This document shows, one piece after another, positions 19,201 through 27,294 of a stretch of 64,000 nt of DNA; within the stretch, counting starts at the first letter, position 1; every line of letters begins with the position of its first letter. A model generated the notes under the pieces. That model made no database searches. It had not been told where the DNA came from and was given only the letters and a program-made list of their open reading frames with translations. The translations under genes and the position numbers were made by a program. The stretch spans positions 1,273,649 to 1,337,648 of the forward strand of contig NZ_MDTQ01000001.1 in the NCBI RefSeq assembly GCF_001709345.1, given 5' to 3'. Source of the stretch: Terasakiispira papahanaumokuakeensis. GTDB taxonomy: Bacteria; Pseudomonadota; Gammaproteobacteria; Pseudomonadales; Halomonadaceae.

Positions 19201-19481
19201 CCACTGGGGGTTGATTGGCTGGTGATCTGTTTGATACCAACCACGCTTTCCAGTGATTCTTCGATTTTAATGGCCAGGGCTTCTTCCGACTGTTGGGCAG
19301 AGCCGGTTTTGTAAGACACTGAGACCGTGATGCTATCCGGTTGTCGGGAAGGGAAGGCCTCTTTGCGTAGGCCATCCATGGTGAGAACGCCAGCCATAAT
19401 CACCAATAGCATCAGCAAATTGGCTGCCACTGGATTGGTGGCGAACCAGGCAATGAGCCCCTTAGGGGGTGTCGGTTTCAT
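16281..19481 (-). CDS. RND efflux transporter, inner-membrane pump
   Basis: Proton-driven tripartite efflux pump subunit, 1066 residues, normal for the HAE1/AcrB superfamily. The N-terminal helix (GLIAWFATNPVAANLLMLLV) is followed by a large periplasmic domain, a membrane block with GIVVDDAVVVGESVYATRAR (proton-relay aspartates of TM4, about 410-430), a second periplasmic loop, and a final membrane block with LSGVVVNDSLLLVSRYNELR. The divergent N-terminus points to the AcrB-like subgroup often annotated as 'efflux RND transporter permease', not MexB itself. Genes for adaptor and outer-membrane channel precede it with 4-nt overlaps. Substrate unknown. Confidence 0.95.
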   Translation of the reverse strand: MKPTPPKGLIAWFATNPVAANLLMLLVIMAGVLTMDGLRKEAFPSRQPDSITVSVSYKTGSAQQSEEALAIKIEESLESVVGIKQITSQSTPSGTTVTIEKGSAYDLDTLLRDVKTQVDAISNWPVEADQPVIKQGRREDHAITVQLYGDVDRHTLQQLADTLKDDLLAQPDMHQVTINGWLDPMMAIEIDEARLQAFGLTFNDVQTAVNRYSSDNATAVLRQQNAYLQIKADRQAYYRQQFADIPLISGTRGEEVKLGDIATIRDTFQDDTPMLSRFNGHDSIALDVVSTDEDDIARSVQATQRVMQQWQHNQRLPDSVQMISWNDRSQSIQQRLDLLIKNAATGVILVFCLLAVFLNLRVAFWVAMGLPFIFFGTLFIMGLDAINLTLNSFTTFGFIMALGIVVDDAVVVGESVYATRARYGDTLNNTVLGTHKVAIPTLFGVLTTVAAFTALAQVQGGLGHLYAQFASVVAICLLLSVIESKLILPAHLVHLPTHRNQARRHGLARLWQRIQNGADRGLDWFRTRLYQPLLKQALQHRYAVVVLSLALLLGVGLMPFNGAVRMSFFPDIPGDTVRVSLTMRNDASYGQTHRALAQLAQQAQQLDQQLRHGQGDTAIDHLQVVSSSDHSGSLTVELKADAPFNNRLFAARWRAIAGQPEGARTLSIQSRRGGVDALRIELRARDDEVLNAAGEALKTALNQNAAISGVSDNLTPGQPQLYLALTSQGRALGMTTEQLAQQLYQAFSGQITQRYQRGSDEIEVKVRYPESDRQSAAQVLAARIRTPEGQVIPVASVARAEFGFTRDSITRIDGQRAVYIAADVDKDQMSTTDLVAQLRAGIATELKRQYPTLDLHFAGEAEEQAETSHSMAHMFWLALLVIYLLLAIPLKSYAQPVLIMTAIPFGIVGAILGHWLNDLALGILSFNGIIALSGVVVNDSLLLVSRYNELRRIDQMSMLEAAMEAGSSRLRAVLLTSVTTYAGLMPLLSETSRQAQFLIPAAVSLGYGILFATVITLILIPVLIVIQSEIADRWHTLWSSPRETQPLDAHETRPSETTTDQSRSSL

Positions 19482-20707
19482 GCCTGAGGCTCCTGGAACT
19501 CGGTGTTAAGTTTTGAGCGATCAGCAGGCTGACTCGGCTTTTCGGTAGGTTGAATAAGCACCGGCGTGACGGCCATCCCAGGCGTATAGCTATGTAACGG
19601 TTGAGTGAGCACCTGTTGCGGTGCTATGGCTAATGGTTCTGGCGGCTCAATGAAAATCAGGCCGTGATGACTGAAACGGGGTTGGGCTTCAAATGCGGCC
19701 AAGGTTTGATCTTCGCGTAGATACCAGAGCTTGCCGGATTGGCTCAGCGCCGTCGCGGGTAAAGCCCACAATTGATTCAATGTCCGCCCTGGAATTAGGG
19801 CTTCAACAAAGGTCCCGGGAAGCAGGGGAGGTGTCTGTTCAAAAGGCTGATCTACGGCGAGGATCAGCGCGCGTTGACGTGTTGTGTCATCCAAAGTGCC
19901 TTCAGTTCGAATCACATGCCCTTGCCATTGAGACTGTGTTTGGGCATCTCGCAATGTGACGGGCCATTGGCCTGCATTGAGCTGATCTTCGCCGGGCAGC
20001 TGGGCCCAATCACTAGGCGGCAGTGAGACACGAATTTCCACGTAATCCGTACTGACCAGTTCGCCCAAGGTGGCCCCGCTTTGAACCTGCGTGCCGGGGC
20101 TAATCGCACGGGAGACCACCACTGCATCAAAAGGCGCTAAAACCCGGGTGTCTTTCAGTTGATGGCGGGCATTGGCCAAGGAGGCCTGAGCCTGTTGTAA
20201 GGTGGCTTGAGCCGCTGCCAGTTGAGGCTGACGCAGCACTAATGGTGATTCTGGCGCCCCCTCCAATCCAGAACGAGCCCATTCGGCCTCAGCTTGAGCC
20301 CCTTCTCTTTGTTCTTCCAGTAACGCGACTCGAGCACTGGCCAGCGCTTGTTGGGCCGAGGCCACTTCTGCCTGATAACGGCTATCTTCGAGTTGGGCCA
20401 GCAGGGTGTCTGCCTTGACGTGACGGCCTGAAGCAAACGCTGGATTGAGCCTTTTCACCTGACCACTGACTTGAGCGGTGAGCGTCACGGCATAATGGGC
20501 TTGTGCACTCCCATACCCCTTTAACTGAGCTTGATAGCTTTGTGGTACGACCTCCACAACGCTCACTTCTGGCCGTATGGAGACGGATGGCGCTGATCGT
20601 GGAGGCTGATCACCCGGTTGCAGGCTATACCACCCCCAAAGAGATACCGCGACTAAAATAAGAAACGCAATGCCCAGAACAGGGCCATATCGATGAGGTT
20701 GGGTCAC
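19478..20707 (-). CDS. RND efflux periplasmic adaptor
   Basis: Membrane-fusion protein linking the RND pump to its outer-membrane channel. 409 residues with one N-terminal anchor (VLGIAFLILVAVSLWGWYSL, no lipobox). The split lipoyl domain is visible (AQVSGQVKRLNPAFASGRHV and VLAPFDAVVVSRAISPGTQV) around an alpha-hairpin of about 100 residues rich in A, Q and E, then beta-barrel and membrane-proximal parts. Its start overlaps the channel gene and its stop overlaps the pump gene. Confidence 0.95.
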   Translation of the reverse strand: MTQPHRYGPVLGIAFLILVAVSLWGWYSLQPGDQPPRSAPSVSIRPEVSVVEVVPQSYQAQLKGYGSAQAHYAVTLTAQVSGQVKRLNPAFASGRHVKADTLLAQLEDSRYQAEVASAQQALASARVALLEEQREGAQAEAEWARSGLEGAPESPLVLRQPQLAAAQATLQQAQASLANARHQLKDTRVLAPFDAVVVSRAISPGTQVQSGATLGELVSTDYVEIRVSLPPSDWAQLPGEDQLNAGQWPVTLRDAQTQSQWQGHVIRTEGTLDDTTRQRALILAVDQPFEQTPPLLPGTFVEALIPGRTLNQLWALPATALSQSGKLWYLREDQTLAAFEAQPRFSHHGLIFIEPPEPLAIAPQQVLTQPLHSYTPGMAVTPVLIQPTEKPSQPADRSKLNTEFQEPQA

Positions 20708-22161
20708 GGGTCTACTCCAATACCCAGCGCTAACGCTAGGTTAATGCGATTACTGAGGCGATCGTGTGTCAGTTGATCCCATTGCGCCTGAAGATCGTAG
20801 GTTTGCTGTTGTACATTGAGTAGATCCAACAGGCTAATCACGCCATTACGATAACGGTTTTCATACAGCGCCAAGCTATTCTTTTGACGATCCAATGCAT
20901 TGCGAATATGGGTCTGACGTTGACCGAGCGCGACTTCCTGAGCCAAAGCGTTACGCACATCCTCAATGGCGGTTAATAAGGTCTCGCGATAATCCTGATA
21001 GCGTTGAGCCGTGATCAGCGTCTGAATTTCCGCTTGTGCCCTAAGTCGCCCGCCCTGAAAGAGAGGTGCCGTGAGTTGCCCCAGCAAAGACCATACTGGA
21101 TCGGTCAGCAGTGCTTCACGAGGCGAGTCTGCCACCTGTTGTAGGGCGGCTTGTAAGCTAAAACTGGGCAATAAATCTTTATAGGCTACTGCGGTGCGTC
21201 GGTCCGCCGCGAGAATAGCTTGGTAAGCCGCTTGTAAATCAGGGCGTTGGCGTAATGTGGTCTCAGTATTGGGAATGTGAGGAAGGGCCACTTCAGGGTA
21301 ATCAGCAGGCCTCTCAAACGGCGTCGCGTCAAAACGCCCTAACAGCGTATTTAATGCGCGTTGGCGCATTTCCAGTGCATTTTGATATTGCACCAGTCGT
21401 GCTTGACTACTGGACGTTGCACTACGTGCGCTTTCGAGTGACTCCAGGCCACTGAGCCCTTGTCGGTAGCGCCCTTCGACAAGTGATTGAGTCTTTTCCA
21501 GCGTTGCTAAGCGTTGATGCTCAATGTCTAACGCATGCGAATCAGCGATCAGCCCCAACCACTGACTCATAACTTCGCCGGTTAACGTTGCCCGAGCACT
21601 CCGGTACAAAGCGGCTTGCTGGGTAACCTCGTACTCGGCCGCCTGCACTTGATCCGCCACTTGTCGCCAGATATCCAGTGTCCAGCTGACGGAGACGGAA
21701 CCTGTATATTCAGTGTGCGGATGGCGACCGCTGTTATTATCGCCACTGTTCTGGCCACCTCCGCTCCGCTTGCCACTGAAACCCGCTGACACTTCAGGGT
21801 ACTGTGCCGCACCGGCCTGCTCGGCAGTGAGTTGTGCCTGGCGCAACGTCAGTAGCGTATTTTGTAATCCTGGATTTTGCGCGAGGGCTTGCTGAATCCA
21901 TTGATGAAGTTGAGGGCTATCCATCAAATCGGTTAACTGGGTGATTGATTGCCCTTTCAGTGAGGTTTGCCAGTGAGGCACCTGGGCCAGCTGCGCTTGG
22001 CTTTCCGTACTGTAATTAATCTCTGAACTCATGCTGGTGCATCCGCCCAGCGCTACCAGCCCAGCGCTGGCCCATAAGCGAACGCGGCGCGACATCACAC
22101 CATGCTCACTTTTGAGCGGGGCATGACGTAACGTGTGATATCGTTTGGGCAATAAGGACAT
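20704..22161 (-). CDS. Outer-membrane efflux lipoprotein (NodT/OprM family)
   Basis: Outer-membrane channel of the tripartite pump and first gene of the operon. Two outer-membrane efflux repeats rich in coiled coil cover most of the protein. A lipoprotein signal ends in LVALGGC, so the mature protein is probably lipidated at that cysteine. I chose the ATG at 22161, which has AGGAG upstream; this gives a long stretch before the signal, and the ATG at 22095 (MSRRVRLWAS) gives a more typical lipoprotein leader but weaker ribosome site. The promoter of the five-gene unit should lie in 22186-22368. Confidence 0.92.
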   Translation of the reverse strand: MSLLPKRYHTLRHAPLKSEHGVMSRRVRLWASAGLVALGGCTSMSSEINYSTESQAQLAQVPHWQTSLKGQSITQLTDLMDSPQLHQWIQQALAQNPGLQNTLLTLRQAQLTAEQAGAAQYPEVSAGFSGKRSGGGQNSGDNNSGRHPHTEYTGSVSVSWTLDIWRQVADQVQAAEYEVTQQAALYRSARATLTGEVMSQWLGLIADSHALDIEHQRLATLEKTQSLVEGRYRQGLSGLESLESARSATSSSQARLVQYQNALEMRQRALNTLLGRFDATPFERPADYPEVALPHIPNTETTLRQRPDLQAAYQAILAADRRTAVAYKDLLPSFSLQAALQQVADSPREALLTDPVWSLLGQLTAPLFQGGRLRAQAEIQTLITAQRYQDYRETLLTAIEDVRNALAQEVALGQRQTHIRNALDRQKNSLALYENRYRNGVISLLDLLNVQQQTYDLQAQWDQLTHDRLSNRINLALALGIGVDP

Positions 22162-22368
22162 TATTAACACAAGCTCCTGGTGCATGACTTGGGCTCACCC
22201 GGCTGACACTTCACCGGATGAGAACACTATGCCGAACCAGGGGTTAAGAATAGGTTAATATGTCATCTGAACTCAGTAAAATGAACGTCTTGCTTGAAAA
22301 AGCCAAATCTAGGGTAGGGGTGATGGGTCTTAATTGAGTGTGACCGATGATGAACGAGCTGTCTGAGC

Positions 22369-23001
22369 TCAAATCATGAGTGCTGTCCACATGCCCAAGC
22401 CCAGTATGGCCAGCATGGCGCCACAAAGCCGCTCGATCAGTGTTAATCGTTGCCCCAATTGGCGGATAATTCTCGGGTGGCCGATCACCAGGGCCATGGC
22501 ACAATCCCAAATCAATACAATACTGAACATCCACAGTCCGTACCCCCACTGTTGCCAAAGCGATGGACTCCCTAGAGCCGCCGCTAAGCTAATATAAAAC
22601 AACGCATTTTTGGGGTTGAGTAATCCTGAAAGTAGGCCTGCCATAAGCCCCGGCGTGCCCTGATGTGGTGTCGATGCTTCAGATGGGGACTTAGTCTCGG
22701 TACTGGGAGCCGTTAATGTTGTCGCGCCTGCATAACGCCAGCATTGAATCCCCATATAGAGCAAATAACCGCCCCCACACCCCTGAATAAGCGTGGCAAT
22801 CCACGGCGTTTGCGCGGCCCAAGTAAAGCCCGTAAAGGCTGCCGCTATCAGTGCACCATTGGCTAGAGCAACCCCCAGGCACACTTGAAACGCACGCCGA
22901 TGGCCACTGGCGAGTGCACTTTTAGCAATAAGAAAAAAATCTGGGCCGGGGGAGAGTAAGGCCAGAAAGTGGGCACCGGCGACCCAAATAAACGTTTGCA
23001 T
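22369..23001 (-). CDS. LysE/RhtB-family exporter
   Basis: 210-residue inner-membrane exporter with about six membrane segments. The signature ALLSPGPDFFLIAKSALASG lies at the N-terminus and GLLSGLLNPKNALFYISLAA near residue 125-145, closer to RhtC-type threonine exporters than the other LysE protein in the window. AGGAG precedes the ATG at 23001. It is upstream of, and on the same strand as, the efflux operon but is separated by about 180 bp. Substrate unknown. Confidence 0.9.
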   Translation of the reverse strand: MQTFIWVAGAHFLALLSPGPDFFLIAKSALASGHRRAFQVCLGVALANGALIAAAFTGFTWAAQTPWIATLIQGCGGGYLLYMGIQCWRYAGATTLTAPSTETKSPSEASTPHQGTPGLMAGLLSGLLNPKNALFYISLAAALGSPSLWQQWGYGLWMFSIVLIWDCAMALVIGHPRIIRQLGQRLTLIERLCGAMLAILGLGMWTALMI

Positions 23002-23277
23002 TCAAGGCTCCTGTATAGGCTGAGTCCTGGACAGGACATTGATTAATCGACTGGATATTAAGGCCTGCTAGTGTGTCGATAAGCCCGATAGACGTCTTGA
23101 ACAAAAACGAGACCATACTAAGTATGATCACCCGATGGGTTGATTGGGTCGAAAGATGAATTGAAAAGTGTCACCAGAGCGCTCTCATGGCCGCTCATAA
23201 AACCGTTGAAGAAGACTTCGGCAAAAAATAAAAGGGTGGTCTAGTCTGAACAAATCTTAATATGTTCAAGGAGCTGA

Positions 23278-23889
23278 ATGATGGTGACATGGTCTATGAA
23301 TCAAGACGGATGGGTGAATCAGTCCAAAGTTGCGTCACGATTGTGGGTTCCAGTGAGTCTCTTCTTGTTCTTGCTATGTCTCGGTATGGCTTCAACCGCT
23401 CAGGCGGAAGAGGCGCCCGAGAGTCTTAAATCTGTTTTGTTAGAGTTGCACCAGTGGGATCAGGATCCTGTTTTGATCGCGGCGATTGAGGAACAGAATG
23501 CAAAGAATGTGTCCATTGAGCAAATTAAGCAGCGTGATCACCAGTGGATGGCGACCTCTGATGTCGATGATTTTATGAATCAACTTATGAATAACGAGGC
23601 GGCCCAGCACTTATTTGAGTTGGAGTCCTCTCAGCCTTATTTCCTGGAAATGTTTTTAACGGCGAATCAGGGTGAAAACGTCGCGATGACGAATAAAACC
23701 TCTGATTACTGGCAAGGCGATGAGGCTAAATTTACCCAGGCGCAAACACCGGGACAACTGTATGTCAGTGATGTGGAATATGATGACAGTACTATGACTT
23801 ACTTGGTTCAAGTGTCTATTCCAATGCTTAAAAATGATCAAGTCATTGGTGTCTTGGTGGTGGGCATTAACTTGGATGAGTTGCCTTAA
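23278..23889 (+). CDS. Secreted Cache-like (PDC) sensor protein
   Basis: 203 residues with a signal peptide (hydrophobic core VPVSLFLFLLCLGMA, cleavage probably after A43, STAQA-EE). The rest resembles a single Cache/PDC sensor domain: FLTANQGENVAMTNKTSDYW, GDEAKF, and the closing VSIPMLKNDQVIGVLVVGIN. No membrane anchor follows, so it should be free in the periplasm. A strong AAGGAG site precedes the ATG. A chemoreceptor gene follows 60-70 bp downstream on the same strand, suggesting that this protein binds a ligand and reports to the receptor. That role is inferred from context. Confidence 0.82.
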   Translation: MMVTWSMNQDGWVNQSKVASRLWVPVSLFLFLLCLGMASTAQAEEAPESLKSVLLELHQWDQDPVLIAAIEEQNAKNVSIEQIKQRDHQWMATSDVDDFMNQLMNNEAAQHLFELESSQPYFLEMFLTANQGENVAMTNKTSDYWQGDEAKFTQAQTPGQLYVSDVEYDDSTMTYLVQVSIPMLKNDQVIGVLVVGINLDELP

Positions 23890-23961
23890 ATAGCACCAGA
23901 TCAGCACCGCACCGCTCTGTAATTAAGGTGATGCAGATCTTATCTATAGGTGAATCGACTG

Positions 23962-25611
23962 ATGATGAGCTGGTTCCTGAACTTGAGCTTTCGTTGGAAG
24001 TTTTTATTACCGCTATTGATCATGCTGGTGTTAGCGCTAGGCATGGCCACCAGTGGTTTTCTGGCCGAAAAACGGTTGGCAGAAAGTATTGAAACTGCGA
24101 CCCGGTTAAATATTCCCACACTGAACTGGGTGCTTCAGGCGGATCGCGACTTCCAACAGGTGCTAGTGGCTGAGCGTAGTATGTTGACACAGCGTGTCGG
24201 TACCCCACGCTATCAATCGCTTCAAGCGATGCATCAAGAGAATATTGAGCAAATTCAACAGCGCATCGAAATGGCTTCTAAGTTGAATCAACCACCAGAA
24301 GCCCGGCAGTTATTGGATCAATTCTGGGAAGCTTTTCCAAAGTGGAAGCAGCTTACTGAGCGGATTGAACAAGAAAGATCCAGTGATACACGTGCAGGGC
24401 TTCGAGCGGCTACTGACTTGTCCTATAAAGAAGGTGCAGAGGCTTTTGAAGTTGCGCGGGGCTACTTGGATCAACTGTCTGATTGGGTCGTGGACTCAAC
24501 AGAAAAACGAACTACGCAACTGGCACAAATCCACGCAGACAACACGGTGACACGAGCTATCTTAGTGGCTTTAGTACTGGTGTTATGTTTGACCGTAGCC
24601 TTGACCTTTCCAACGATCGTGTCGCGAGATATGAATCGCTTAATCATGCGCATTGGGGAACTCGCCCAAGGAGGAGGAGACCTGACCCAGCGTATTGGTA
24701 GTCAACGTAAAGATGAAATTGGACAGTTGGGGCGCAACTTGGATGCATTTCTGGCCTCCCTAGCGGAGCTGGTTCGAGAGGTCATCGATAAAGCCCAACA
24801 GAGCGAAGCGATGGTGCAAAAGTTGGCTCACAGTGCTGAGCAAGCCCGGCAATCGGTTGATCGGCAAGTGCATTCAGTTGATAACGTAATGACGGCCAGT
24901 CATCAGATGAGTCATGCAATTGGTGAGGTTGCTCATAAAACTATGGATGCAGCTGATACCACCCAACAAGCTGCAGGCGTGGCGGCAGAAGGGTTGGAAA
25001 AATCGCGTCATATGACACAAGACACCGAAGTGTTGAGTGAAAGTGTAGAAGCCGCTATGTCGGCGATTACCCAAATTGAAAACGTTACTGAGCATATTGG
25101 TACGGTGCTGACGGTGATCAGTGGCATTGCCGAGCAAACCAATTTATTGGCGTTGAATGCGGCCATTGAGGCCGCACGGGCAGGAGAGCAAGGTAGAGGT
25201 TTCGCGGTGGTGGCCGATGAGGTACGGGCTTTGGCGGAGAAAACCCAAGCATCCACAGAAAATGTTCGCAAAATGATCGAAGAGCTCAATGGCAGTGTGC
25301 AATCGGCTGTGGAGGTGATGGAAAAGGCAACTGTACATGCTGAGCAGACTAAACAATCATGTCAGGCGACGGAAACGACCATCGACACCATGATGAGCGC
25401 CATGGACGATGTGAATCAAATTGCAGCGCAAATTGCCGAAGTCTCCAGCCAGCAAAATGATACTGCACAGAGCATCAGTAACCATATCAGTGAAATACAC
25501 GATGGTGCTCAACAGAGTGCAACGCAAGCTTATGAGGTTGATCAAGCTTGCCAAGCGATGACAGAGCTCAACCGTCAAATGCAGGATATTACGCGCAAAT
25601 TTACCGTGTAA
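23962..25611 (+). CDS. Methyl-accepting chemotaxis protein
   Basis: Chemoreceptor of about 549 residues. Membrane helices lie near residues 12-34 and 196-216 and enclose a four-helix-bundle periplasmic domain of about 155 residues. HAMP follows ([20 protein letters not shown]), then a long signalling coiled coil whose hairpin tip contains [20 protein letters not shown] and [19 protein letters not shown], the CheW/CheA contact. I prefer the ATG at 23962, eight bases after an AGGTGA; a GTG at 23950 is possible. Cotranscription with the secreted Cache-like gene is likely. Confidence 0.95.
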   Translation: MMSWFLNLSFRWKFLLPLLIMLVLALGMATSGFLAEKRLAESIETATRLNIPTLNWVLQADRDFQQVLVAERSMLTQRVGTPRYQSLQAMHQENIEQIQQRIEMASKLNQPPEARQLLDQFWEAFPKWKQLTERIEQERSSDTRAGLRAATDLSYKEGAEAFEVARGYLDQLSDWVVDSTEKRTTQLAQIHADNTVTRAILVALVLVLCLTVALTFPTIVSRDMNRLIMRIGELAQGGGDLTQRIGSQRKDEIGQLGRNLDAFLASLAELVREVIDKAQQSEAMVQKLAHSAEQARQSVDRQVHSVDNVMTASHQMSHAIGEVAHKTMDAADTTQQAAGVAAEGLEKSRHMTQDTEVLSESVEAAMSAITQIENVTEHIGTVLTVISGIAEQTNLLALNAAIEAARAGEQGRGFAVVADEVRALAEKTQASTENVRKMIEELNGSVQSAVEVMEKATVHAEQTKQSCQATETTIDTMMSAMDDVNQIAAQIAEVSSQQNDTAQSISNHISEIHDGAQQSATQAYEVDQACQAMTELNRQMQDITRKFTV

Positions 25612-25657
25612 TCTCTGCATCTCATGTCATTCATACAGGTTAAGGGAGAGTATGCCC

Positions 25658-26524
25658 TCAGCGATGCCCACTCAATGAATCGGGCACGGTTTTTGGCGTC
25701 AGGGATTGTGCCGTCCGTGACGCGACCCCCTTGTGCCCCCAAGCTTGTCGGAACTCCTCGGCACTGATTTCACCACGTAGGTAGGCCATCAGCATCGCGT
25801 CGTCATTGGCATGCTGGCTTGCACCATCGCGGCGCCGACGCATGAGCAGGAAGGCTCGGTAGTAGTTGAAGATCCCACCGAGAAAGAACAGCAGGCTGCC
25901 GATCAGGTATTGCCAAGCGAGAAAGGTGAACAGCCGCAGCTTATTGGCTGGGTCGTCGAAGCTCCACAAATAGGGGACCGAGGCGACCGCAAACAGCACC
26001 GAACCGACCACGAAGGTGACTGCGGTGAGATTCGTCATCTGCATTGACAGCAGTGACGGCGCCTGCACGATCTGCAGCACGTTAACGCCGGCTCCGAGCA
26101 CAAACAACAACGAGCCAATGATGAAGCACCAAGCCCCTGCATCGACCCATCCCCACCAACTGAGAAAAAACAAACTGCCCACTGTGAACAGCAAAGTGCC
26201 CATCAAGTAGCTGCTGGCTGCGATCAGCTCGAGACGTCGGCCGGGAGCGTGGTGGCTCCGCTGACGCCAGAACTTGCGCAACTCCAGCATGTCGTGCCCG
26301 GTCACCACCAAATACAGTATCGAGCCGATGAAGAAAATCCAGGCGCCCATGTTCTGGTAGGCCTCGAAGCGCGGAAAAAATAACACACTGCCGATAATGA
26401 ACAGAAAACCGCCGACTTTGTAGAGTATCGCATTGGCGGTTTCCCAGCGGAAATCGGCTTGTAGGTCAGGTGTTGAGCGAGTCAGATCTGATAGCTTAGT
26501 GCGGTTCGTAAATAGGTGGGGCAC
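25658..26524 (-). CDS. YrhK-like repeat membrane protein
   Basis: About 289 residues with eight hydrophobic segments arranged as four similar two-helix repeats; phrases such as GGFLFIIGSVLFF, MGTLLFTVGSLFFL, FVVGSVLFAVASVPYL and LIGSLLFFLGGIF recur at regular spacing. This resembles proteins with YrhK domains. A short C-terminal soluble tail (DAMLMAYLRGEISAEEFRQA) resembles a SHOCT-type motif. Start codon is GTG; 26524 has AAGGA at good distance, while 26530 is too close to it. Function unknown. Confidence 0.75.
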   Translation of the reverse strand: MPHLFTNRTKLSDLTRSTPDLQADFRWETANAILYKVGGFLFIIGSVLFFPRFEAYQNMGAWIFFIGSILYLVVTGHDMLELRKFWRQRSHHAPGRRLELIAASSYLMGTLLFTVGSLFFLSWWGWVDAGAWCFIIGSLLFVLGAGVNVLQIVQAPSLLSMQMTNLTAVTFVVGSVLFAVASVPYLWSFDDPANKLRLFTFLAWQYLIGSLLFFLGGIFNYYRAFLLMRRRRDGASQHANDDAMLMAYLRGEISAEEFRQAWGHKGVASRTAQSLTPKTVPDSLSGHR

Positions 26525-26530
26525 GGGCAC

Positions 26531-26951
26531 ATCCTTATTCGTGGCATAGCCAGAGCACGATGTTAGTCAGAGCGTGATTATTGTTTTAAGCATCATAGCA
26601 ATATGCGTACCGCGAGACATCCACCCGTTGTGTGAGTCAGACGCGACCCGCTACCAGCAACTGTCATGATCACTGCGCTAGCCAGGGCGTCTCTAAGCCT
26701 TTTACGATGGGGTTTTTAGACTTCTTACCTCGAAGGGGGGGTGTCAGTACGCTAACTAACCGCGGAGTCCTATGTGGTGAGGCTGCTCGCAGGCGAATAA
26801 GCGGCCTGCAATCGCTTGAAAGCAAGCTCCTACCAATACCTTGGTGCTGCCAAGGTTGGTATCGACGGTGATGTGGATCTCTAAGCATCGGGTGACACAG
26901 AAATATGAACACCCTCCAAGTATCGGGTGGGAAATATTTTAACGCATACCG
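26531..26951. other. Non-coding stretch with a REP-like palindrome
   Basis: About 420 bases with no supported gene. At 26814-26827 there is a small hairpin (GCTTG-aaag-CAAGC) flanked by CTGCAATC and TCCTACC; on the minus strand this reads like the GTAGGAGC...GC repetitive extragenic palindromes seen in pseudomonad-like genomes. A single copy is seen in this window. It marks the border between ordinary chromosome and the toxin-immunity array. Confidence 0.45.
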
Positions 26952-27293
26952 TTATGTTAAATTAGAGTGATGTATTTTAAATGCTGCAATTACTCTTGTT
27001 AACTGATGGTTTTTTTCTAGTTCTTTGCCCTCAATCTTATTCCAGATTGAATAATCTTTATTGTCCATATCTAAGTCGAAAAAATATAGTATGTCATTTT
27101 GATCTATTATTTTCCCACTATATGTATTGCTTCCATCGGGAAATATATTTATTAATGTTGACTTTGAAATTTCTATGCCTTTATGCTCTATTTGCTCATA
27201 AAAGTATTTATTTATAAGTTCTAGGTTTTTGAATTTTTCATTCATATTTTCTATATCTTTAACGATGTCGGCTTCTAATATTTTTTCACTCAT
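26952..27293 (-). CDS. Putative immunity protein of toxin cassette 4
   Basis: 113-residue acidic protein with no signal peptide, strongly AT-rich compared with the T6SS genes around it. I recognise no family. Its position directly downstream of the toxin 4 reading frame is that of a cognate immunity gene: if the toxin frameshift at 27371-27378 is repaired, the toxin stop lies one base before this ATG. GGGAG lies about ten bases upstream, inside the lost toxin tail. Role is inferred from position only. Confidence 0.7.
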   Translation of the reverse strand: MSEKILEADIVKDIENMNEKFKNLELINKYFYEQIEHKGIEISKSTLINIFPDGSNTYSGKIIDQNDILYFFDLDMDNKDYSIWNKIEGKELEKNHQLTRVIAAFKIHHSNLT

Positions 27294-27294
27294 G

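Noticed and set aside
26670-26912. Short minus-strand open frame of 80 codons rich in Arg/Pro/His
   Set aside because: No ribosome site, no recognisable protein character, and it covers the REP-like palindrome.
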